Shown here piece by piece: positions 49,589 through 59,363 of a DNA stretch of 64,000 nt. The notes beneath the pieces were generated by a model. The model saw nothing but the letters and a program-made list of their open reading frames with translations. It did not search any database and was not told where the DNA came from. The first letter of the stretch is position 1, and each line of letters opens with the position of its first letter. A program made the position numbers and the translations under genes. Source of the DNA: Saccharina japonica (lineage: Eukaryota; Sar; Phaeophyceae; Laminariales; Laminariaceae); contig MEHQ01000321.1 in NCBI GenBank assembly GCA_008828725.1, positions 1 through 64,000 on the forward strand, read 5' to 3'.

Positions 49589-49599
49589 CTACCCTGCTA

Positions 49600-51076
49600 G
49601 CAATCTAGGTGCATGCAAGAGAAAAAAGAGAAAAAAACAAAAAAAGCGAAAAGGAAAAATAATAAAAAGTAAACATACTGTGGAGACAGTTGAGAGAGAG
49701 GCCTAACTGCCAAGTACTGCTGTGTACGAGTACTGCTGTGTAAGGTGTAAGACAGCAATTGAGATCCTAACTGCAAGTCATATATTGAAAAAATAATAGG
49801 GCATGCATGGCGCCGCATCAAAACATCAAACCCCATCGTCATCGTCATCGACAGCAAAGAGCAGAGTGCCAGTGCCGATGTGCCGATGACTGCGCCGAAG
49901 GACGTTGGGTTTCAGTTCATCATACGTACGAGCTGGGCCAGCCAAAATAATGTCTTTAAAGCAGATTGGCCATGCCCCGACCAATTTAACGAATTTGGAC
50001 CTGGAATTTGGACACAGTGTAGATCATGTACTAACCAACACACTTGCCGCCTGCCCTCTTCTTTTTTTTTTTCCTCGAGAGAGATACGACGATCCAAAAA
50101 TCGAAAAAAATGCAAAAGCGATCAAAACTACTTGAAAAAGAAAAAGAAAAAAGAGGGCAGGCGGCAGGTATTTTTGCACGTACGGTTCAAAGACGTGGTT
50201 AAAATGTCAGAGTAAAACTCTCAAAATTGGTCGGGGCACGGCGGAAATACCATTTTTCCGTAATTACTTTACTTATATATGGAATCGAGTTTTGGTCATA
50301 TTTCTTGATGGGTGGAGAATTGGGCAACGAAACTTACATCGATCTTCTCCTTGTGTCTTCAGCACTGTCTCCACCAAATTTCATGTTGATCGAAAATGAC
50401 ATTTTTTATACGAAATTAGAATGAAAAAAATGTTGTTTTCGAGTTTTCGCGGATATCTCGGCGAGATCGAGTCGAGAAAAAAATATGTATATAATTTTTT
50501 ATATACCGTTTTTTTTTGCACAAGCACTGGTATGTCAGGGTTGGCGCTTCAAATTTGTGTAGCCTAATTCGCAGTGGTTCACGAGATTCGACTTTAGGAA
50601 GCTTTGTACGTTTCTTGGCTGGCCCAGCTCGTATACTGCTGTAGTTTTGACGCACTGCTGTATACTATCTGTAAAATATACCAGTATTAAAAATAAGCAA
50701 AAGAGCGCCAGCCGACTATTAATACTTAGCCAACTAAAGTCAGTTAGGTGGCCGACATCGCCAGCCAACTATTACGGGCGACCATAGGCCTTACATAGTA
50801 CATAGTACCCAGAATACATCTGATAGACAAAAACCGATATATTCCGGTATTTTTACCAAGCACATTCACCTTTTTTGGGTAAGTTAGCCTGTGACCACGG
50901 GAATCGACCGTGTCAAGTGTTGGATTAGTACGGACAGATGGAGGTACTGGATAGAGAGACCGGCACGGTTTTTAATGTGAAGACAACAACAACAACAACA
51001 ACATTCGGTCCTGATTACTATATATGTTCCCTCGTGATACAGCAGTAGTATTACAGGCAGTAGTATTACTATAATA
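49600..51076. other. AT-rich unassigned sequence
   Basis: Short A-rich and CAT/CATCGT stretches (49840-49850). 50777-50870 resembles a decayed MITE-A left end, and 51003-51040 a MITE-A right end. No gene. Confidence 0.4.
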
Positions 51077-51251
51077 TACAGGACACCTAATAAGAAACAG
51101 GCTGATAAGAAATCCAGGCTGAAATTTAGAGGAACATTAGAAATTCGGGAGTCGTCATCTTGAAATTAGAGCAGAAAGCACCCTCTCTCAAATAAGAAAT
51201 CCAGCCTGGATCAGATTTACTGTTTCATATTACAACAGCAGGTGTCCTGTA
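51077..51251. mobile_element. CAGGACACC MITE, intact copy
   Basis: 175 bp with perfect 11-bp TIRs TACAGGACACC and GGTGTCCTGTA. Sub-terminal AATAAGAAACAGGCTGATAA and AAATAAGAAATCCAGCCTGG. Confidence 0.9.
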
Positions 51252-51462
51252 ATGCTGTACTCGTATACCAGGTAATAACTACGGGTAGCCGGAAGTCCAG
51301 CCAACTAACCCCTAGCAACTGTATACTCTTAATATGAATAGTACCAGGTACCGATATTGATAGTACAAGCCACTTACGTACAAATAATAAGAAATCGAAC
51401 AATAAGAAAATCAGGCTGGGATTTCCAGGAAAATCGTAAATTCGGCAGTGGCTATACTCTGT

Positions 51463-51622
51463 TATACTGACTGCTCTGCTTACTGCACTGAGCGTAGTAT
51501 CTCTGTGTCGTAGTTTTGTGACCACAGAACTGGTACCTTTTCAGGATGAAGAATCGGCACGGACACTGGGTGTGCTGGATGTCGACGGGTAGAAAGGAAG
51601 GTTTAATGTGAAGAACACACAA
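51463..51622 (-). repeat. Dispersed repeat D1, reversed copy
   Basis: CTGCTCTGCTTACTGCACTG through AATGTGAAGAACACACA, nearly identical to 48640-48778. Confidence 0.92.
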
Positions 51623-52045
51623 ACTGAAGAAGTTAAGTGGAGAACGCAGCCGTTCTTAAGTAAGAAATCCAGCCTTCACCCGCTCTCCTGTCTCTTATTG
51701 CACATAATGACTGCTACTGCAAGGCTACTGCTGTATACTTATACACCACGAGTACGACCGCATCTGTACGTACCTGTACACAATAAAATGCACTACGAGT
51801 ATACACTTACGTACACACTACGTACGCGTACCAGTGTATACCTGGTAGACACACTACAAGTACACTACGAGTAGCCGTACTGCTGTTGCTCTACAGCTGC
51901 TGTACAGCAGGTGTACATGATACCACATGACACCATACAAAGTACAGCCGCGCGCTCAACACCACCAGCACCAGCACTCGACTACTATAGTACACAGCAG
52001 CAGTAAATACATAATAGCTCATGTGTAGATACGTATATAGCTCAC

Positions 52046-52319
52046 CGGGCCAAGCTCTGGGGACGGAGGAGCCGAGTTCCCAAGACCTCCACCCATGGCT
52101 GGCAGGCTGCCGAGCATCATGCTGCCATACAGATCCCCCCCACTGCCTCCTCCTGCTGCCGCTGGTATTCCGCCTAGGCTGCTGCCGCCGGCCAAAAGGC
52201 TGGACACGTCGGGAGTGGTAGTCGTCGTGGAAGTCGATGACGCAACGCTGTCTATTGCCGACTGCCCTATGTTCACCGGGGGCAGGCTGCCGGGCGGCGG
52301 GGGGAACCCTGACATGTTC

Positions 52320-52390
<71 letters not shown>

Positions 52391-53050
52391 GTGGTTCTGT
52401 TGTTGTTGATGCTGATGCTGGGAATATGTGGTTGGTTCTTCTTGTTTTATGCTGTTTTTTATGAGAGCAAGAGAGAGAAAAGAGAGTGGTTGGGAATGAG
52501 CGTGTCAATACACGTCAACAAGAGAATAGTATTAAAAAATAGTGTGTACCTGTACCTGTGGTACCATACGTTTTTTTCTGTTTGTATATGCTACATCCTG
52601 CAAGCAGAAAGCAGCAGCAGCAGCAAGGAGGGGTGTCTCGTACGGAAAGAGGAGAAGTCGAGCAAGGGGTGGAGGCGGGCGGGAACACAGAACCACGAGC
52701 TACTTCTGCTGCTGCTGCTGCTGCTGCTGTGCTGAACCGTGTGGCCAGCTCGTGGGACAATGGTAACACAGAGAGCAAGCAGAGCAACGCACGCACAAAA
52801 TGCAACTACAAAGTCAAAAATATATATATTTTGTCGACGATAAATACCCAAAGGCGCAATCATGTCACACACAGCAAAATCAACCCCACACTTAGCACGT
52901 AGCGTCCCTCTGCTCTCGGGCACCGCGACACCTCGATCCGCACCCACTGCCAACCGCGCTCACCTTTGTCTCGCCAAGCCAGGCTTGCTGCAGTCGTGAA
53001 TGTACAAGCGAGTTCCACCAAGAATAAATGTTCATCCATGTGGTGGGCAC
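52046..53050 (-). CDS. Unidentified gene, two phase-matched exons (partial)
   Basis: Exon a (53050-52964, 29 codons) lies between acceptor TTTGACAG and donor AAG|GTGAGC and encodes VPTTWMNIYSWWNSLVHSRL, QQAWLGETK, unusually rich in Trp. Exon b (52417-52046, exactly 124 codons without a stop) lies between acceptor CACATATTCCCAG and donor CCG|GTGAGC. It has a Gln/His start, about 22 alanines from a GCA run (52322-52389), MSGFPPPPGSLPPVNIGQSA, then Ser/Thr/Gly-rich sequence ending SAPPSPELGP. Both are phase 0 at both ends and can be joined. Start, stop and family are unknown. The splice signals are good, but chance remains possible for exon b. Confidence 0.45.
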
Positions 53051-53805
53051 CTGTCAAACCAGAGGAACGGATCTCCGCAAAAGGTTTTGTATAATGCGGA
53101 GGCGTGTGGCAGCGGAGCGTCTTTTTGAAACGGGACGACGCAAACAGCAACACAGAACTGAGAACGGCAGAAGCAACACGGCAGAAGCAGCACAGCAGCA
53201 ACACAGTAAAGTAGCAGCACTACAACACTACAACAGTAGCAACCCACAGCAATCCCATCTCTCACATATATCACACCAAAAAAACGGCAGAAAACAAGAA
53301 AACAAATGAGCAGCCCAGAGCTGGCCCTCTCCCCTCTCCTCCTGGTGACAGTTCCTCGCTTTTTCTGTTTCGTCGCATTATTGACCTCTGGCCCTCTGGC
53401 CCGAACTCGCGAAGTCGTTTGCTCGTACCAAGTAAATAATGGTATTCAAACGCGGTCTGCTCTGCCTCTTTGACGAACGATCAATTGCCGTATGGCGTAT
53501 GGCAAGTAGCCTGAACTTCCAACTCCCACTTCAAAAGCATGTAGTTTGGTCAGCCCCCCCCACAAAAAACGTTGGTGGGCTGGCCTGGTGTGGTGCAGTT
53601 CAAATTAGTGGGGTTGGGTTTTTCATTTTTAAAATAAAAAATAAATCTTTCAGAGAAATTTCCAGCTCGTTCGCGTTCGTTGGTGACGTATTCTCGTACA
53701 TACGTACGTATGATACGTACGTACGTAAACAAAAGGGAAATCGTCAAGGGGGGGTATATATATACCCCCTGGTTTGTCGGCCATTTGGGGGTATATAGGT
53801 GATAG

Positions 53806-54316
53806 CCGGTCGCCCCGGTGGGCTATCATAAGAGGTAACCACGAACCCTGTTAAAGGCAAGATCGTGAGTTCGAGCCCCCCCGAGTGCATGCTCGTATAT
53901 ACGTAGGGACTTTTTCTCACAAAAAAATATCTTGACTGGCGGAAAGCGCGAGAACGTGAGAGTTAGCAAAATTCAATTAAGATCGACGGGCGTTGAGAAG
54001 GCTGAACCCTCTGCGCGATAAAAATCAAGGCAAGAACCGTATATATATATAGTGGGGGAGGAGGGAGAGGAACCTTCTTTGTGACCCCGGATCTGAGTTA
54101 CGCGTACGACTAATACGGGGGAACATGGTAAATACTGGCAAAAAATAGGAACTACGATATGATACACGCAAAAACCTACGCATTTCCCTATTTTTTACTA
54201 CAACAATTACAACATTTATTTATTTGGTCCTATATTTATTGTGGCCTCCCGTAATACGTACAAGGAGGGAGAAAGACAGAAGTGCGAAGAACATAAATGG
54301 GATGGGGAAAAAAAAA
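53806..54316 (+). mobile_element. SINE S1 interrupted by a MITE-A
   Basis: Head GGTCGCCCCGGTGGGCTATC with GAGGTAACCACGAACC, B-box-like AGTTCGAGCCCC (53869-53880), body GCGATAAAAATCAAGGCAAG, GACCCCGGATCTGAGTTACG. The body is broken at about 54116 and resumes at 54257 (AAGGAGGGAGAAAGACAGAA, AATGGGATGGGG plus A run). Confidence 0.88.
54117..54256. mobile_element. MITE-A nested in the SINE
   Basis: TACGGGGGAACATGGTAAAT at the left, TTATTGTGGCCTCCCGTAAT at the right, interior with CGCAAAAACCTACGCATTTC and CAACATTTATTTATTTGGTC. Flanking CGTACGA and CGTACAA may be the insertion-site duplication. Confidence 0.88.
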
Positions 54317-54550
54317 AGGCACAAAACACACCCACGGCACCAGAGGCGCTCCCACGTGCCCAAACCGGCATCAATAATTCAGACTCGCTGGCGAGACGCC
54401 TGTCTGTGCAGCCCCATGCCGAGCACGCACACCCCCTTATTTATATTTTGTTTCGCGGGCACGTTTTTGGGCCTAATGGGATCGCGGCGCAGGAGGGGGT
54501 ACCCCCATTTTTGTCAGCGTGTTTTTTCGACCACACAGGAGAGGCATGTT

Positions 54551-54665
54551 GGGGGGTGTACTTCATTTCCATGCATGGCCGTAGTCGTATGACCGTAGAC
54601 CCTCGAATCGCTACAATGCCGGGACGGAGCATGTCGGGTTTTCACCGACCAGGCAGGCGGCATGT
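54551..54665 (-). mobile_element. Poly(C)-tailed element, truncated
   Basis: GGGGGGTGTACTTCATTTCC, ATGCATGGCCGTAGTCGTAT, CCCTCGAATCGCTACAATGC, GTTTTCACCGACCAGGCAGG, then the match stops. Only the last about 115 bp of the element are present. Confidence 0.88.
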
Positions 54666-54706
54666 TGGGGGGTATTAACCCCGCAAATCTACTACTACTA
54701 CTACTA

Positions 54707-54840
54707 CTATGGGGGGCATAGTAAATACTGTAGGACCAAGCATTGTTAGTAAAAATAGGGAAATAAATAGGTTTTTGTGAGTGCCGTATAGATATAGGTT
54801 ATATTTACCATAATAATGATGGTTCCCCGTAATAATGTTG
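54707..54840. mobile_element. MITE-A copy
   Basis: GGGGGGCATAGTAAATACTG at the left, GATGGTTCCCCGTAATAATG at the right, interior GCATTGTTAGTAAAAATAGG. Confidence 0.85.
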
Positions 54841-55034
54841 TGTTTCTATACTATGAATACTATACCCCCCCCTTGTGACCACCATTTCCCCTTACTTGAC
54901 CGAAGACACCCCCCCCCCTTTTAGACCACTTCTGACAGCCTCAAAAGCGACTATGCAACGAGTATACGAATCCACGTCACCACCCAAAACAATCCGAGTA
55001 GACCACGGGCCGAACATCCAGAAGTTGCAAGTAT

Positions 55035-55217
55035 AGTAGTACAGTACGCGACAGCGCTTAAGAATTTGGCAGTTAAGAATTTCAGCCTCGAATATTAAGA
55101 CAAAACTAAGAACGTGGCCTCTTTTGTACTGAAAATAGTGTGAAGCACACCCTGCCTTACATAAAAATTCAAGCCTGGGCGGAAATAAGAGATTCTTAAC
55201 TGGTGTCGCATACTGTA
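55035..55217. mobile_element. MITE with GCGACA..TTAAGAA ends
   Basis: Left ACAGTACGCGACAGCGCTTAAG, right CTTAACTGGTGTCGCATACTGT, approximate inverted repeats. Interior ATTAAGACAAAACTAAGAAC. It directly abuts the 5' edge of the LINE remnant. A related end lies near 47815-47850. Confidence 0.7.
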
Positions 55218-57300
55218 GTGGCAAACTGCGTGCCAGCGCTCACGCCGTTCGTGGCCAAATGCTACGTATACGGCACAAGACCAGCAGACGTGTTTTTTTC
55301 CGGATGGACTCAAGGGAGACCAGGAAGATCGCTTGCTCCAGTGGTGTCCAGCAAGGGGACCCCATGGGACCGGCAATATTTCGCCTGGTGTTGCGACCGG
55401 GGCTGAAGCGATTCCGAGAGGAATTCGAGGGAGAAGGCGACGTGGAAGCCTTCGCATACATGGGCGATGTCTCTCTCGGCCTTATGGGGATCGCGGCCAA
55501 CACGGTTAGAGCATTCGCCTTCCTCCGGCGAGAGCTACGAGATGACATCGGTATTGTGGTCAACTCCGCCAAAACAGTGGCACTACCGCCCAAATAAGGG
55601 CACGCCCCGACGGCGGAGGAGATTTTCGCTCCTGGAAAGCGTTGACGTTCGCATCGCAGACGACGGAGGGGTGACGGTGATGGGTGTCCCGATCGGCACG
55701 GAAGAATGCGTGCGGGGGCGAGCAATGGAGGGAGTGAGAGGGATGGAGGCGCGGACCGCCTTGCGCGCTGTCTCGCCAACGTGCCCGATAAACAAGCAGC
55801 GGCCCTCATCGCCGTCGAATCTCTCGGGCAACGGACGAGCTACCTCGAAAGGGCTCTGGACCCGGGGGGCTGTCCCTCGAAGCGTGTAGAAGGGCAGACA
55901 ACGGGGCGCAGTGGGCGTACGAGAAAATCCTCAAGCTACCGGGAGCGGCGGAGGCACAGTCGTTTTTCCAGGAGGGGTGCCCGGATAGTCGGCTGACTCT
56001 CAAGACCTTACCAGCAGGCCAAAGCACGCCTTTCTACGGGAGCGGGAGGGTTAGGGCTGCCGTCGACAGAAGCGAGGCGAATGTCTGCCTCAATTGGGAG
56101 CAGAATGGGGATCCTGCCGGAGGTTCTAGCAGACCTCACAGGCCCGCTATGGGAGACAAAGTGAGAAGGGGGTTCCCGGAATCAAGCATCATTGCTCAGC
56201 TACGAGAAAGCTTGCGGGAGATCCGGGACACATGGGGGGTGACGAAGGAAGAGATATGGCGGACATCGTCCCTGAATCTTGGCTGGAATGGGCTCTAGGG
56301 GCAGAGGGGGACCTGGCCCCAGAGGCCGACATGCTGGCTGCGCATGACGCCGTAACCACCAATCCCCGGAAAGCCCAACTGAAGCTGGGCGAGTTGGTGA
56401 ATCAGGGTCGGCACGCTGCCCACACTGCTTCGCTGGAGGAGCTACCGGAGACGACACGCCCCCCCCGGACCAGGCGACCAGCTGGGGGGTCCGAAACCAA
56501 GGCCTTTGCCAAGGCTCGCTATAGGAGTCTATACGGGGGGCAGGAGCCACGGCATGCCTTCGGGCGAGGCCAACGGATTCACTCCGTGTCATACCCGCAG
56601 CAGAGTTCGTGGGCATGGGAAGACGTTTCGTTGGGATCGAGGAGCACGTGGCAGTGAGGTGCCCCTACTGCGATGCAGTTGACGTGGACACCCGCCACGC
56701 ACGCATCTGTCCCAGAGCAGGGGCGCAAGTCAACCAGCACCAGCCGCTCGTCCACGCGATGTCCCGCACGTTGAAGCGTCTGGGAATTCAACACCAAGTG
56801 GGGAGCGGCAAACCGTTCACGGTAGACCGAAATCTGCGGATGGACATTGTAGTCAGGAGAGGAGGTCTCCGGGACGCTCCAAACAGGGAGTACAGGGAGA
56901 AGTCCATCCTGCTGGACGTCATCCATGCTGACCCTCAAGCGCAGGTACACCTGCGAGGAGGCAGTGCTGATCACGATGGATCAGCTGCCTCTACCTCCGA
57001 GCCGCGCAAGCGCCAACAGAACGCTCGTCCGGGACATGTGTCCTTCGACGAACGGAGTCACATACTTGCCACTTTAGCGGTGGAAAGTTTTGGGCGTCTC
57101 GGGATAGAGGGCAGTAAATTCATCGACCAGCTGGCAGCTAGTGTCGTGGGGGGAAGGGACGATGGGTCGATGGCAAGGAAGGGGGTGGTGAAGGAACGCC
57201 TGCTACAAATCGTCTCGGTGACCACACAGGTCGCCTTTTCGAGGAGGGTATCGCGCTTCAAACTCCAGCTTAGGGACCGCCAGGAAGAGAGAAGGAGCAG
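55218..57300 (+). pseudogene. Degenerate LINE: RT, CCHC finger, REL-type endonuclease
   Basis: 5'-truncated non-LTR retrotransposon. RT signatures are GVQQGDPMGPAIF (about 55342) and FAYMGDVSL at about 55451, where active enzymes have YxDD. Here the first Asp is Gly. Frames then change several times: LLESVDVRIADDGG, then RLARCLANVPDKQAAALIAV, then WLEWALGAEGDLAPEADMLA. From 56609 one long frame holds CPYCDAVDVDTRHARIC (C-x2-C-x8-H-x3-C, 56660-56710), LRMDIVV and KSILLDVIH (an RPD...D-like nuclease core, 56833-56920), and a conserved tail SFGRLGIEGSKFIDQLAASV. This order matches site-specific LINE groups with a C-terminal restriction-like endonuclease. Inactive because of frameshifts and the catalytic change. 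Confidence 0.88.
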
Positions 57301-57845
57301 GGGGGGGTGTACTCATGTCGTGCACGGCCGTAGTCATATTACCATAGACCCTCGCATCCCTACAATGCCGGGACAGAGCACGTTGGGTTTTCACCAACCA
57401 GGCAGACATTGCTTGCACCAAGCGCGAAGCGCCATGAGGTATTGGGCGAGTCGCATGGAGGGTGTGCTGCATCCTGCTAAGAACCGCCTGTGAGGCGGAC
57501 TTGCATATGGACGACAGCCTCCAATGAATTGATTTCATTTCTGGTGTGGCCACTTCCAGAGACAACAATGGGTATTAGTACGTATCTGCCTCATGGATGC
57601 CTTACCATATCACACTTTTTTTTCTTTTTTTTTTTCACTACGTGATACAATCATTCCCCTTGTGCGGAGTTGAGCTTATCGACCCCGCACAAAAGATCTA
57701 ACCAGACCGCCAGCCTTGGGTGACCGCCAAAAAAGACAACAACAAAAAACGGTACCCTGGTTGTCTAGCTCACGCAGTGAGAGGCATGTTTTACAGCGTC
57801 GTCGCCAAGCGACGCCAACCCAACCTATAAAGATAGTATAGCTGT
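57300..57845 (-). mobile_element. Poly(C)-tailed element, full copy abutting the LINE
   Basis: Reverse orientation: G run at 57299-57307, GTGTACTCATGTCGTGCACG, CCCTCGCATCCCTACAATGC, CTTGCACCAAGCGCGAAGCG, CATATGGACGACAGCCTCCA, TCTGGTGTGGCCACTTCCAG, CCCCTTGTGCGGAGTTGAGC, AGCTCACGCAGTGAGAGGCA, GTCGCCAAGCGACGCCAACC. A T-run insertion is at 57615-57635. It begins exactly where LINE coding homology ends. Confidence 0.9.
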
Positions 57846-58224
57846 CGCTAGGAACTCGCGCAGCAGGATATTAGTAACTGTCGTCAGCTTGTGTGCATTG
57901 GTGGGGAAAACATCAGGAAAAAACGTCAACGACGTGCCCCGAGAACCCCCTCTGCCCTCCCTTCAGGCGGTACACGGGCATGATGGCGAAGACTAGGGTC
58001 ACGGGTTCGAAACAGTGTTGACCACGTTTTTTTAGCCTTTAGAGTTGCAGTACGTTTACTTATAGAAATAAAGAAAACCTGGATGATCTCACCACTTGTA
58101 CGAGTAGGGTAACAGGTAGCACAGGTGATTAGGGCCCGTTTTAACGAGTATGAAATAAATTCAATTTGGAACAAATAAAATTCAAATACGCTTTTCATTG
58201 GTCAACACACGCACCAGCATCAAA
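57846..58224. other. Unassigned; isolated B-box-like site
   Basis: GGGTTCGAAACAG at 58001-58013 resembles a tRNA/SINE B-box, but no tRNA cloverleaf could be drawn around it. Confidence 0.4.
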
Positions 58225-58965
58225 TATTAGGATCTTGGGGTCTAATCAATTTGAATTGGCCGAAAAAAACAAGAAGGTCCCAGGACCTTCTTTTCCAAAG
58301 AATTCAAATCAAATTGAGGAGTTGGCCCGACTTGGACCGGCATGTCCACGGTGGGCAAACGCCCCCGGTACAATCTCGTCATTTCTTGGTGGCATCGATG
58401 ACCACGACCGAGGCGACAACACGTGAACCACAACCCGAGGCCACCGGGACAACAGCCGCGCCCACGCCTATAGACCATAGCACAGCGTACCCCGGCGGTG
58501 GCGCCTCAAAACCAATCATGGCGGTCGCAATCCCAACTTTTCAACCAGCTCGATGCTCCAACCCGATAAAAAACCGAGCGATCGACCCAAAAACAGCATG
58601 ATACGCTCAAGACTTCGATAACACCATCGCCGCCCCTGTCTCGCCCGTGGCGTTCCAGGGATCCCTACGCCCACCCAGGAGACCCTGAGAGCGATAGCTT
58701 CCTAGCCTGGGCGGTCAAAAGCAAAAGTATGCTGGCGGCGGCGCGCACGCGTCGACGCATGCTTTCCCTCTCGTCTCCTCTCGTCGATTTTTTTCACCTG
58801 GGCGCTGTGACGCATGCTGCGTTTTTTCGATTTCATAAATATTTGAACGAGCAATTCACTATTCCCCATAGGACGCAAACCACTTTTTTTTTGCGAAATC
58901 ACATTCAAATAGGATTTTATTTTCCAAATTGAATTTTTGCTGTCTTCGTTAAGATGGGCCCTTAT
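58225..58965 (+). mobile_element. Dispersed element T1, copy 2
   Basis: Reverse-complement relative of 22815-23365. The frame around 58395-58600 encodes [20 protein letters not shown] and GGASKPIM, then stops at a TGA. Shared 3' blocks are ACCCTGAGAGCGATAGCTT, GCATGCTTTCCCTCTCG, CATAAATATTTGAACGA and TTTTTGCTGTCTTC. This copy has TTAA where copy 1 carries a piggyBac-like MITE. Confidence 0.65.
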
Positions 58966-59000
58966 GAGCACCAGGGTCAGGGGTTCGAGACCCGTGTACC
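58955..59000 (+). mobile_element. tRNA-like B-box fragment
   Basis: GGTCAGGGGTTCGAGACCCG contains a strong B-box (GGTTCGAGACC, 58982-58992), followed by ACCTCTTACATC and T-runs. It may be a SINE head of a second family. Not a complete tRNA gene. Confidence 0.5.
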
Positions 59001-59363
59001 TCTTACATCTTCTTTTTTTATGTAAGAGCGCAACGAATTAGACAGATAAAATTATGAGAATATGTTGGATAACCACGTAGTAGACGAATAAAATTCTGAG
59101 AATTTGATGAAAAGTGCCGACGGAAAAGTGCAGACAGATTCAACTGTTTAATCAAGTAAAAAACCCGTCGACGCTTTCTCGCAAGGGGTTCCTATCACGA
59201 GAGACTTGGTCAAAATTAGAAACTCGCATAATATATAATGTATTTATGGTGGGATACAGACCCACACCGATGGCGTGGGGATGGAGCTTGGAAGCGACTT
59301 AGGACTTAAGAATAGAAGGTAAAGAGTGAATATTGAGAAGGAGGGAGCAAGGACAACGAATGG

